From assembly GCA_039090855.1 (NCBI GenBank), contig CM076990.1, positions 200,823,232 through 200,887,231 of the forward strand: a DNA stretch of 64,000 nt, read 5' to 3'. The DNA is from Macrothele yani. Lineage: Eukaryota > Arthropoda > Arachnida > Araneae > Macrothelidae. Both the position numbers and the translations under genes were made by a program. The notes beneath the pieces were generated by a model. The model saw only the letters and a program-made list of their open reading frames with translations. It searched no databases and was not told the origin of the DNA. Of the stretch, positions 22,301-32,135 are shown piece by piece (positions within the stretch are counted from its first letter, which is position 1; each line of letters opens with the position of its first letter).

Positions 22301-22455
22301 TATCTCTAAATTATGGGTTTTCTCTAAGGAATAAAAGGAATTAACATGTTGCATTTTTGGGTAGCACCCCTTACCTTTCAGGGTAGGGGTACTACCCAAA
22401 ATTTTGCCATATTAATTCATTTTATTCCTTAGAGAAAACCCATAATTTGGAGATA
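22301..22455. repeat. 155-bp palindrome built from PLE-C ends
   Basis: The left arm starts TATCTCTAAATTATGGGTTT and the right arm ends with its reverse complement (one mismatch). The centre is GGGTAGCACCCCTTACC / GGGTAGGGGTACTACCC. The arm sequence is the terminal sequence of the PLE-C pair at 1837-2425 (words TTTGGGTAGCACCCC and AAATTATGGGTTTT). No coding sequence remains. Confidence 0.75.
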
Positions 22456-23687
22456 TGAAAACATGCTGTTCTATGCAGTTCCATGAAATGTAACGGCACC
22501 GATTTTCAGGTAGGCTTAGGGGCACCTCATGTCTAAGTCAGGCTCTGGCACTAGAAATTAAAGGTACTTAAATAGGGTGTATTTAATTTAGGATTAGGGT
22601 TTATTTTTATGAATACTTTATAAGTGACATTCTTTTAAATCTATAAATTTAAACACATGGGTACTCTCATAGCAACAAACAATAGAAACACACAAATAAT
22701 AAGCATGCTTAAATTTCTGGAAAACAATATTGGAGCTATGGGCAGAAGGGGGAGTCATATCATGGACTTCTTCTTGTCACACAGCAATCAGGTTAAACTT
22801 GTATTAAAACAAATTTTCATGAAATTTTCATCAGATACTACAGTAGAGTTATCTGCCATCAGAAGGCACTGAGTTCTAGATTGGCTTCCACCCTGCTTTG
22901 AACACAGACATCCCTATGGAATTTCTGTGTTAAAGTGTATTTTGAGTACTTGACTCTTTCCTGAAAAAATTGCAAGCTCCTTCTCACCCCCCCCCACCCC
23001 CCCAATCATCCATCCTGTACATTGTGTTGCTGAGGGACCACTGATTGTGAACTCGGGAGTTTCTCTTCACTAGCTTTTCGAGGGGCTGCAAGCAATAACA
23101 TGTCCACAAAAGTGTGTACTAGCCTCTTTCCTTTCATGACGTGTTTGTCTGTGTGTGTGTGTGTGTTATTCGGATACTCTTATGCATATTTATGCATATT
23201 CTCTAAAATCCAAACCTGCAAAAAATATCCATCTGCTGGATATCAAGTTGATGCTATTAGATATACATCTGATTAGCCATTAAATATCTGCATTAACATC
23301 TAGATGGCGTAATGCACATTCAAATCTAATGCACATTGAATATTTATAGACATTTTTCTGGATATTATAACACCAGTACAATCTTTTTTTACCAATATGT
23401 ATTAAATTTATTCTTAGGACTGAACTTTATGATGTACTAGATGTCAACAATAACAACAAATAAATACATTGAAAAGCTGAATTGCAGTTTAAAGTATTAG
23501 CATCCTAATGGATACATTAAAATAGTTTGAGAGATGATGACCACTTGGCTTCGTACTTTCAAACCCTGTTCTGTCATCTAAGAATTGATCATTACATTAA
23601 TGCCTTAGTAGAGTTGGAAATTATTGTTGTCAGTACTCTTGGGCAACAACATGTTTTACCCTGTCTAATAAAATCAGCTTCACTTAC

Positions 23688-23838
23688 TGGTACATGGGGG
23701 ATTAGAACACTGAATTTTTCTCTCAGAACAATTTTTTCCTTGAAATTCTTCAGGACAAATGCATGAATAATCATACTGCATGTTGAGACAAGATGCACCA
23801 TTGTGACAAGGATTAGGATTACACAAATCATCATCAAT
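23688..23838 (-). CDS. Jagged/Serrate-like Notch ligand, exon for EGF repeat 9 and start of 10
   Basis: This 151-bp exon has acceptor CCTTTTCAG and donor GTAAGTG. It begins in phase 0 with IDDDLCNPNPCHNGASCLN, contains a full EGF repeat ending GKNCSERK, and then the first cysteines of the next repeat (IQCSNPPC). Splicing to 9289-9444 (A joined to CG) restores the frame. The preceding exon ends in phase 0 (..YHCE), giving the normal six-residue spacing between repeats. Confidence 0.87.
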
Positions 23839-24179
23839 CTGAAAAGGAAAAAAGAAAAGAAAAGGAGAAAACACAAATCATGTCAAACAGTCGTGAAATT
23901 CAGTCCTTAATAATCATCACAAATTGCACATATAGAAAAAATAAGCACTTGGCAAAAAGTGTTTGTATCTTATAAGTATCAATCACTTCCCAAGTCAAAA
24001 AACAGTACTATGGATAAGTTGACCAAATAAAATAACTTCACAGAGAACATTCAAGTTAGTGCTTCTAATAATAATAGTGTTACAAAGTTGAATTGGTTAG
24101 GGTATTCACTCTGAGTTGTACAAGATTCGTTTAGCGTCTGTTGGAATTGCTTAGAGCTGAAACTCCCCCCAAACAAAAA

Positions 24180-25030
24180 TACCTCTGTAAGTCGCGCTAC
24201 TCCTCATTAAAAGGACATTGAACTGTTTTGTTTACAGCAGGCGAGAAGGAGGAATGCGTGCGACTGAGAGAGATCCCTGCGACTCTCGAAAGAGCGTCGG
24301 CGGTCAAGAGATCACTGGAAAAGAGAAGTGAAGAGCAGTGTGCAGCTGGGATCTGGCGAAGAAGGTCTGTTTTGGGGAAGAAACGGAATGCAAGAAATGA
24401 ATTTCTTCGATATAGAGATGCAATACACGGATGCCCAAAGATCTTTCTGGCTAAAGAGGGAAAGAGAAAATTAAGCTCACTCTAGATCTTTCAGTGGCTC
24501 TGTCCGACGGCTGGACCCATGTCTAGTTACGGCAACCTGCAGCTTACCGCCTCGTCAGCAAGCTGGTGCATGCACTACAAAAGCTGTGTGTGTGCACATG
24601 CACCATCTTAAGGCTGGTTATCGCTGGCCAGTTCCATCACAGATTAATGAAACACACAAAGGATACCTACCCGTAAGTACTGTATATGTTATTACTTTTG
24701 CATGCATCTAGCAGAACTGTGCCTAAGCAGAGCGGACTGCCATTTAAGAAGCGCAGATCTGAACTTGTGAACTGCTATTGCATTTATCGGGGCGCGTTCT
24801 CGCCATTTTCACTCCCAGAACTAGATGAGTGGTATAAATAATTTGTAGATAATTTGTAAATAGTTGTAAATAATTAAATGTGCCTGTGTTGTCCTAAGTC
24901 CTGAGTTTGTCAGTGCTAGTCCCTTGATCTCTCTCAGGGATCTAAGGCTTGGAGCTATCCCTCCGACCAGTTCTTGGTTTTTTTAAGAGGGATGCGTATC
25001 CCAGGGGCCCCAAAATAAAGAGCCCACATA
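24180..25030 (+). other. GC-richer unassigned segment, possibly an LTR or retroelement 5' region
   Basis: Base composition rises sharply near 24180 and falls after 25030, where CCCAGGGGCCCC is followed by AAATAAAG. An 85-codon frame (24228-24485) is rich in Lys, Arg and Glu but matches nothing I know. The AATAAA at the right end and the compositional block would fit a solo LTR, but I found no terminal repeat or TSD to prove it. Confidence 0.3.
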
Positions 25031-25540
25031 ACAATAGCTTATTGCACTGTGATGATTGAATACCATTTTCTAAAAGTTTTAATGGCTTATAATAGTACAA
25101 TAAGAATGACTTAGTTATGACTTGTAAGAATTTGGAAAGGCAACAAATGTAAAATCAAAATCAGTCGTTCTGAGCTGAATTCTACAAGATGTTAGGTGGA
25201 TTGTGTATCATCCCACACCAGATTATTCTAGTTAGTCACTAGAACAAAACCCAGTGAGATAGAGTCTTTTGGCCACTGTAACATAGAACTAGCTGGTACC
25301 TTAAGCATATTTATACTGAAGTTTGATTTTCTATTTTCTTTCCCCTGTTGCTATCATGTGTGCCATTGTTGAGAAACAGAGTGACCCTTGGGGCAAACTT
25401 AAATCCCACTAAAATTGCTCACCTTAAATCTAAATGCAATCTCATAAAACCCGTGTGGTGATTTTTACTATACATGATTTGTAATAACTTATTATTATTA
25501 GTATGAATATTTTAGAAACACAAAAAGAAAAAAACACAAC

Positions 25541-25980
25541 ATTGTTGGCATATAAATATTGTATGCTTTTACTGTATATGTAGCCTTTTTTCAAAAAAAC
25601 TTGAAAATTACATCACCCTGGAATGATAACAAAACCTGCATCTCCCAGTTCATGTTCAAGCATGTTCCCATCATACCACACAGGACAACAAAGTAACAAG
25701 CAACTGAAGCTAAGCAGGCAACCTCGGTGGTGCAGTGATCTAAGTTCTGGCTTCTGAGCACTTATCCAAGATGGGTCTGGATTTGAATCCTCGTGAGGCA
25801 TGGATGTTGTGGTTTGTCTTACGGCACTGGCTTTCTCCATTTCTTGGAACCACTGGCCCTAAATTAAGGATAGGCGACTGCTTATAGCCCACCTAGTTGC
25901 TCAAGGTAGTTGTTAAACCCCCATCAAGAAAAAAAAGCTAAGCAGATGTAGCTCAGGAGTCCAAACAATTCTTTGGGTGT
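25541..25980 (-). mobile_element. SINE family 2, minus copy, split by a family 1 SINE
   Basis: Sequence at 25541-25706 and 25946-25980 is the reverse complement of 26556-26775. The shared words include AATTACATCACCCTGGAATG, AGCAACTGAAGCTAAGCAG and GTTGGCATATAAATA. Its centre is split by the SINE at 25718-25934. Read on the minus strand, a degenerate tRNA-like promoter (ATGATGGGAACATGCTTG, then GCAGGTTTTGTTATCATTCC) is present. Confidence 0.6.
25718..25934 (+). mobile_element. tRNA-derived SINE family 1 (copy a)
   Basis: An exact 11-bp duplication AAGCTAAGCAG flanks it (25707-25717, 25935-25945). The head reads GGTGGTGCAGTGATCTAAG (A-box) and GGATTTGAATCC (B-box). The conserved body has GGAACCACTGGCCCTAAATTA and GCGACTGCTTATAGCCCA. 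An A-rich tail follows. Other copies: 44705-44930, 54419-54625 and 58955-59169. Confidence 0.8.
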
Positions 25981-26040
25981 GTGCTAGTCAAAGCAATTTC
26001 TGCTTCCTCTTAGCATCAATGACCTTTTTACATTCAAGTA

Positions 26041-26300
26041 TATCATCATCATCATCATCAACCATGGGTACAATTACCATAGGTGTCTGTTGCCATTTTA
26101 ACTATATTGCCCCACTGAAGTCTGTTCGTTGCAGAGTGGCTCATTTCTTGAAGAGTTCCATTGCACCAGTCTATTTAATATCATCAGCTCACTCATGGTG
26201 AGGGTGTCCTCTTGCATTTCTTCCATTCATTAAGCCAAACGCCAATGCCTTTATTTTTCTGTCATTTTTCATTCTGCAGATGTGTCCAAAGAGTCTGTAT
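26041..26300 (-). mobile_element. LINE 3' end with (GAT)n tail
   Basis: On the minus strand the sequence ends CCATGGTTGATGATGATGATG. The preceding 200 bases have broken frames but no RT motif. The last 45 bases before the tail are shared with the SINE at 17150-17500, the usual relationship of a SINE to its partner LINE. Confidence 0.5.
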
Positions 26301-26555
26301 GATGTTTTAGAACAGGGTCTCTTTTAGTTGTATTCTTCTGTACACTGCTATATGGGAATATCCAAGTATAGATGAAGGTCAATATGTCACCAGTATTTCA
26401 AGTCACAGATGATTATTTTTGTCATATTAATTCAGGTCATATCCTATCACCTGAAATACTGGTAATGTATTGACTTTTCATCCATATTTGGATGTAAAAC
26501 AGTTGATGACACTATGAGGAAACAGAAACTGCTATGACTACCACACATCCAGAGA

Positions 26556-26775
26556 GTTGTTTGGATCCCAAAGTTGCATCTGCTTAGCTTCAGTTGCTTG
26601 GAACTTCAATGTGCTAGGGGGCGTAATGGTAGCATGCTCAAACATAAATTAGAAGATTTGGGTCTTATTCCCATTCCAGGGTGATGTAATTTTCAAATTT
26701 TCTGAAGGAAAGCTATATGAATACAGTAAAAATGTATAGTATTTATATGCCAACGATGTTGCACATTTGCTTACA
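26556..26775 (+). mobile_element. SINE family 2, plus copy
   Basis: Reverse complement of the split copy at 25541-25980. The plus-strand head reads GGCGTAATGGTAGCATGCTC (A-box-like) and GGGTCTTATTCCC (B-box-like), then the shared CCAGGGTGATGTAATTTTC body. Between the two copies, 26345-26510 holds another, weaker inverted pair around AGTATTTCAAGTCACAG / CCTGAAATACTGG. Confidence 0.55.
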
Positions 26776-27665
26776 TATAGAGTGAAGAATTATTTCTTCC
26801 AGGAATTTGCTTTCCATTCATTCTTATGAAAAGAAAAGGCATTTTTACTTTGCACTACTTTTAGATTTGTATTCACACTGGTTTATATAACAAAATCTAT
26901 TTCTATTCATATACATAAACCTGCAAAATGTTTACATTTTTGATTGATTCAAAATATTAGATTACTCTTTTTAATATCTACTGTAGGAAAAAGTATTATT
27001 TTGATGGTAAACAAATTCAGTGTAAATATTTAAAATTTCATCTAATCTATACATGCTGTATTATTAACAGAATCTACAGACTGGAAGAAATTGTAAACTT
27101 TTGCAAAGCAGTTACTGATTTTAAGTTATCACACTATCCACCTCTACCACAAATCATCTTCATCCCCCATTAAGAGCTAAACTTTACTGACATAATTCAG
27201 TGATTGAAAATGTACGTTTTTCAAGACTTCCATCAAATTTAACACATGTTTGGTTTCAATTTTGGCCCATCTTCTGCATCATTATTTATTGACAGATAAA
27301 AATTATACAATAGTTTGTATTTAAAATATTATAAAAGAGGCTTGCTGTAAATAACTAGCCTAATTTGAAGAACACCTGGCTGTAAAATGGCAGGCAAAAG
27401 GTCATCATCAGATGAGGATTGATATTAATTTTTCTTTCCTCAATTTATGTTCAAATAGTCCAAACTGAGCTTCAAAATAAAAAAATCAATGCAAAATCAA
27501 GCTAGCTGTAATTCCTGAGGTTAAAAATTTTTAAAACTGAATTAAAAAAGTATTGGATCAAGAATGTTAAATGTGAGCTTTAATAACCATCTAGTAAAAA
27601 AAAAATGCTGATGTATGCATCTTGAATACCGCAGGATTTCAAAGCCATTTTAACTACTGAATATA

Positions 27666-29095
27666 CACTGGCAGAAAGTGAAAAAAGAACACCAAGAAGG
27701 AATTGGCGGACGGTCATGAAATTTACATATGTTAATGGGGTCGAGTTTACGTAGGTGTGATGTTAATTTCGGAACCAACCGGTGAGCACTTACGGCACAG
27801 CATGGCATAATATGCAAATTATCGTCGGTGGTATTTAAGGAGTACGGCGAAGTGAATGTAATCAGTCGTCGGCGTACGGACACGTGCGAAGATCCTGAAA
27901 AAGCTGCAATGCCTGGACATGGAAGACGTGTACGATTTCAGCAGTTATCAGACTTTCAGCGAGGTCATCTAGTCGGACTCCGTGAGGCCGGGTGGTCGTA
28001 TCGTCGTATTGCGGAGCGAATTGGACGGGATGTATTGGTGGTGGTACGATGGTGGCATAGATGGTCCGAGGAACATTGCCACACGAGAAGACATGGAACC
28101 AGGAGTCACAGACGGACTGATGAGCGGACCAATCGACGCATAAGAAGAGCGGCGTTGCCAAGCAGAACATCCACTGCGACGCAAATCCGAGCTGCCGTTG
28201 CACCCGAGGTGACTGTGCGAACAATCTGCAACCATCTACTGGATGCAAGACTATGTGCACGCGTGCCTCTGGCATGTGTACCTCTGACTCCAGCCCACCG
28301 TCAGGAATGGCTGCAGAGGTGTCGCCAACGTCTGCACTAGAGAATGCAATGGCAATCTGTCATGTTCAGCGATGAAAGCAGATTCTGCTTGGGAGCCTCC
28401 GATGGCCGTATGCATGTTTGCAGATGCACAGGGGAGCGTTTCCACCCTTCTTGCATCCGCCAGCAACACACAGGGCCTACACCTGGTCTCCTGGTGTGGG
28501 GAGCGATCAGCTATCACTCCCGCACACAACTAGTGTTTGTACCGGGTACGTTAAACAGCACCTCCTACATCAACAACATCATTCAGCCCGTTGTTGTACC
28601 ATTTGTAAGGTCGGTCCATCGTGGTGTTTTCCAGCAAGATAACGCATGCCCACACACGTCATGTGCAACGCAACATACACTTCAGGGTGTGAGACAACTT
28701 CCATGGCCTGCACGTTCACCGGATTTGTCCCCCATTGAGCACGTGTGGGATTTTATGGGACAACGACGTATCTGGTCTCCACAGCCAGCCACGACCATCC
28801 CCAATTTACGCGTCCAGGTTGAGGATGCTTGGAACTCAATACCCAAACTTACATCCAACATCTATACGACAGACTCCATGCCAGAATTGCACAGTGTGAC
28901 GCAGTTCATGGCAGTTCAACCTCGTACTAACCATGTTACAAGGAAATGTTATTTTTCAGTTTACCAGCAAATACAGCTGTATTTTGCCATAATGTTTTGA
29001 TCACGTTATCCTATGTATTCCGTTATTATGCTGTATAAATTTCGTTGGTATCAGACATCTCCTTCTAGGTGTTCTTTTTTCACTTTCTGCCAGTG
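27666..29095 (+). mobile_element. Tc1-type DNA transposon, complete, 1,430 bp
   Basis: Identical 28-bp terminal inverted repeats (CACTGGCAGAAAGTGAAAAA.. at 27666-27693 and the complement at 29068-29095) are flanked by TA on both sides (27664-27665, 29096-29097). A single transposase frame fills the interior. The element is visibly richer in G and C than the surrounding intron. Confidence 0.92.
27909..29000 (+). pseudogene. Tc1-family transposase with one nonsense codon
   Basis: The start at 27909 (MPGHGRRVRFQQLSDFQRG) is chosen because it opens the N-terminal helix-turn-helix (GHLVGLREAGWSYRRIAERI). The frame is open except for TAG at 28338-28340, where the family has a Trp (TGG) before the first catalytic block. 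Catalytic residues are visible: VMFSDESRF, FQQDNACPHT and SPDLSPIEHVWD. The second Asp (codon at 28638) and the Glu (codon at 28737) are separated by 32 residues, not the usual 34. Length is about 363 codons, normal for Tc1. One base change would explain loss of the frame, so the insertion is recent. Confidence 0.9.
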
Positions 29096-29111
29096 TATTT
29101 ATGTATATGTT

Positions 29112-29148
29112 ATTGTTTGGTTGGTTGGTTGGTTGGTTGGTTATTTAG
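29112..29148 (+). repeat. (GGTT)n microsatellite
   Basis: Tandem TTGG units directly right of the Tc1 element. Confidence 0.85.
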
Positions 29149-29331
29149 TTATATAGGCAAGTAGGTCAGTCGGTTAATGTTACTTAGGTAGGTCATTTAT
29201 TTGCTAGGTGGGTAGTAAGGCAAAAAGAAAGATGTAGATACACTTTGAACATTTCAGTTAGAACATTATTATTAATTGTGGAATAACTTTTTTACGGGTC
29301 TTATAGAGGTTATTTTTCATGAAAGTTGGTT

Positions 29332-29370
29332 GTCAAATTTTCGAACTAAAGCCTAGTTCGTCATCAGGAC
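29332..29370 (-). ncRNA. Hammerhead-like core in PLE-A 3' end (full-length copy)
   Basis: Same order and 19-nt spacing as 13900-13938: GTC, CTGATGA, stem of GAACTA/TAGTTC, GAAA, AATTT, GAC. The inverted 5' copy of this element starts inside helix II (at CTAGGCTT), so only the 3' half of the motif is present at the 5' end. Confidence 0.5.
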
Positions 29371-29374
29371 TATG

Positions 29375-31577
29375 TCACTGGAGTAGTTGCTGCCACTCAA
29401 TTGGAAGAGTCCATCCGCAATTATCGTTAATTGTGGTACTTCTTCTTCTTGCTATTTCGATCCCTTCTTCTAGTTTCCTCTTTACTATGTTTGACTGGTG
29501 GGAGATTATTTTCACTGAGTCCCAATTTATGGAGTGTCCACTTGCTTGTATATGTCTGTCTAGCCCTGTTTTGTTTCCAATGTTCCTAATAGCTGCTTGG
29601 TGTTCTTTCATTCGGACCTTAATACTTCTCCCTGTTTCTCCTATATAGCTGAGTCCGCAGTTACAGTCGATGCAGTAAATTACTCCTTCCTGCAATTGGA
29701 TGTCCAATTCTTTCTGCTTTAAAGCTGGCAGGAATTTCTTTATTTTGTTATTAAGATCTGGAGCTAGCCTGATATTATATTTTGCTCCGATCCTTTTCAG
29801 TTTCTCGAAAAGTCCCTTGTGGTACGTAATTTTGCTGGTGAATTTAAAGTTGGTTTTTTCCTCCTTCTTTTTTGGCACTTGTTTAAATATTTTCTCAACA
29901 TATGGGGAGGGGTAATTGTTTTCTGCCAATATTTCCTTTAATTCTTCTTTGTGAAGATCTTTCTGAGTAGCTGAAGAGACCAGGATTTCAATTTTTTCCA
30001 AAAATTGTCTCGCCGTATTCGATTTAATATAATCAGGGTGGAATGAGCAGAAGTCTAACATCTTCCCTGTATGAACGAAATACGGGATTACGCCATATAA
30101 TACAAATTTTGAAGATGACAATCCGATTTTTGGCGTAAATGTGACTATCTGACTTACCATCCTAGTCACATTTACGCCAAAAATCGGATTGTCATCTTCA
30201 AAAAAAAAAAAAAAAAATCTTCCCTGTGTTGGTGGGTTTTCTAAAAAGCTGAGTGAATATTTTTCCCTCTCTTGAGGTCAAGGTTAAATCTAGGTAATTG
30301 ATGCTATCGTCTTTTTCCTGTTCCAGGGTGTACTGCAAGGTATTCTCTAGTAAGTTAAATTCTTCCAGAATCTGAGAGGGTAGAGATTGGTCCACAGTAT
30401 CTACTATAATTAGGACATCATCCATGTACCTTACATAGAGAGCAAACAAAGAGGGTTGTATAAGGATTTTTGCCTCTAGTTTACTTATATAATAATTTGC
30501 TAGCAGAGGTGCTAGTGGAGAACCCATTGCAAGTCCTGAAGTTTGCCTGTAATATTTCTTTCCAAACTGGAAGAAATTATTCTTGAAGGAAAATAGGAGC
30601 AGTTCATATATGCCAAGTAGTATTTCTCTATTGTGATTATGGAATACTATTTTTTCCACAAGGTCATCTGCAATGAATTCCTGTAGGAGGTCCAGGTTAA
30701 TGTTGGTATACATAGAGACTATATCCAGGCTTGCCATTACTGGATGAATTAATTCTGGCAAGTTGTCCAGTTTTCCTTTTAGCTGCATAGAATTTTTTAG
30801 TAGGTAGGGAGGAGAAGGGAAAATATCTCTGAGGTGACCAAGTAAATAATAATTAATGTTGGAGAGTGGCGAATTTCTAGTGTCTATTATAGGTCTTACT
30901 GGATGGCCTTCTTTGTGAACTTTTATCGTACCATAGATCTGTGGAATTCTTGACTGGATTTTGGAGAAGTTTTTGAAGAGCTCATTAAGCTGTTTTTTAT
31001 TTCTTAAAGAGCTGATTAATTTCTTAAGATTTTTGACAGTTTGATCTATAGGGTTACCATTGAGTTCTTCATAATAAGGCTTGCTCAATTCAGCTTCCAT
31101 TTTATTGTAATACTTCTCTTTTTCTACCAATACCAAAACTTTGCTCTTATCTGCTCTCAGTGCTACAACTTTATCATTGGCTTTGAATTTTTTAAAGTCA
31201 GCAATGGCATTTCTATTAAAATTGTAATAAACTTTTACTGGCTTTTTTACAAATTTTGAGACGCAGTCTGAGAATTCTTTCCTTAAAGTAACTGCTGTAT
31301 TTTCATCTTCTCTTTCTACCTTACTACAGATGCTTTCTAAATCAATCAGTATACGTTTTTTATCAAGTGTTGCGGAGGAAAGGTTATAATTATATCCCTT
31401 ATTGAGGAGATTAATCAGGTTTTCATCTACTCCTTCTTCCGTCAGATCTATGACATGTTTGTTAGTGGGGGATGGTATTAACTGTGGGTCAGGTGCTGTA
31501 GACATTAACTTTGGATTCAACCACTTATTCTCTTTAATCTTCAATTTTTTCTTAAACTTTTTGTTTTTATCTCTCAT
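29375..31577 (-). pseudogene. PLE-A polyprotein: reverse transcriptase plus GIY-YIG endonuclease
   Basis: The frame is open from the Met at 31577 to 30228 and again from about 30059 to 29375, split only by the hairpin insertion; without it about 680 codons would be continuous. In order: a basic N-terminus (KNKKFKKKLKIKEN), a Penelope N-terminal region, GTIKVHKEGHPVRPIIDTRN, MASLDIVSMYTNINLD, TSGLAMGSPLAPLLANYY, the catalytic LYVRYMDDVLIIVD, SINYLDLTLTSREGK, a thumb, and the GIY-YIG domain VIYCIDCNCGLSYIGETGR with Cys-x2-Cys in the core and later RH(I)..GH. It would nick the target and reverse-transcribe the element RNA there. This is the best-preserved PLE protein in the window. Confidence 0.9.
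30071..30216 (-). mobile_element. 146-bp poly(A)-tailed perfect hairpin insertion
   Basis: An exact 11-bp duplication, ATCTTCCCTGT (30060-30070, 30217-30227), flanks the insert. It consists of 36 nt of unique sequence, then a 41-bp arm (30107-30147), a 15-nt loop and a perfect inverted arm (30163-30203), then an A run to the end (about 18 A). The poly(A) lies on the plus strand, opposite in sense to the PLE. It looks like a retroposed RNA rather than a DNA transposon. Confidence 0.7.
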
Positions 31578-31800
31578 TGCTTTAGCTAACCAATTATCAA
31601 TATTTTTCTTTTCTAGGCTTTAGTTCGAAAATTTGACAAGCAACTTTCATGAAAAATAACCTCTATAAGACCCGTATAAAACAATCACTATGAATAGAGG
31701 TGCCATAAATGCATTTACAACTAGGATTATTATTAATATTATTCAAAAATGTTAAATACTGGTGTCAGTGTGCATTTTATATGTGAATATATTTCCTTAC

Positions 31801-32135
31801 TTCACAGTGGTATCCCTTGAATCCAACTGAACAAATACAACGGTAAGTGGCAATCAAATCAACACACTCTCCATCATTCAGGCATGGGTTGCTAGCACAA
31901 TCATTGATGTTAGTTTGGCAGTCACGACCTGTGAAACCTGGTAGGCAAGCACAGTGATAATCATTTACCAAGTCAATGCAAGTGGCACCATTTATGCACT
32001 GACCATGACAGTCATTCAAATTGAGATCACAATTCTTTCCTGCCCATCCAGGGAGACAGTCACACCGATAATTTCCAACCATATTGTGACAGGTCAGAGC
32101 ATTGACACATGGGTGGGCATCACATTCATCAGCAT
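31801..32135 (-). CDS. Jagged/Serrate-like Notch ligand, exon for EGF repeats 6-8
   Basis: This 335-bp exon holds three consecutive EGF repeats without introns. The first begins ADECDAHPCVNALTCHNMVG, the second is the short LNDCHGQCINGATCIDL type typical of Jagged EGF 7, and the third is NINDCASNPCLNDGECVDL, ending YHCE. Acceptor CTTCCAG, donor GTAAGG. The exon enters in phase 1 but leaves in phase 0, unlike the other EGF exons here. EGF repeats beside the DSL domain contact Notch; these lie in the middle of the extracellular rod. Confidence 0.9.

Larger units (their letters stand above)
9445..23687 (-). other. Jagged-like gene intron (EGF 9 to EGF 10 exons)
   Basis: The largest intron, 14.2 kb. 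Contents are a Tigger element (10409-17143) with the PLE dimer inside, a SINE (17150-17500), a second Tigger relic (about 18687-20200) and the PLE-derived palindrome at 22301-22455. Positions 9445-10408, 17510-18680, 20250-22300 and 22456-23687 contain only simple repeats (poly-C near 22987, (GT)n near 23153) and short frames without recognisable homology. A frame at 21323-21514 is unassigned. Confidence 0.75.
29277..31725 (-). mobile_element. Penelope-like element A, nearly full length
   Basis: An exact 12-bp duplication, ATTATTATTAAT (29265-29276, 31726-31737), bounds it. Read on the minus strand, the 5' end is the leader (AGTTGTAAATGCATTTATGG.., 31725 downwards). It is followed by an inverted copy of the 3' end (about 31612-31690, from GACCCGTATAA to CTAGGCTTTAGTTCG), then the ORF, then the 3' end (29277-29374) with the hammerhead-like core. 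A 146-bp poly(A)-tailed hairpin (30071-30216) interrupts the ORF. Confidence 0.88.
23839..31800 (-). other. Jagged-like gene intron (EGF 8 to EGF 9 exons)
   Basis: An 8.0-kb phase-0 intron. It contains a GC-richer unassigned segment (24180-25030), SINEs and a LINE tail (25541-26775), a Tc1 element (27666-29095) and a nearly full-length PLE-A (29277-31725). Positions 25031-25540 and 26776-27665 are AT-rich with no recognisable content. Confidence 0.75.

Noticed and set aside
24228..24485. 85-codon basic frame as a host gene or gag
   Set aside because: No recognisable motif, no splice context linking it to other frames; kept only as part of an unassigned GC-richer segment.
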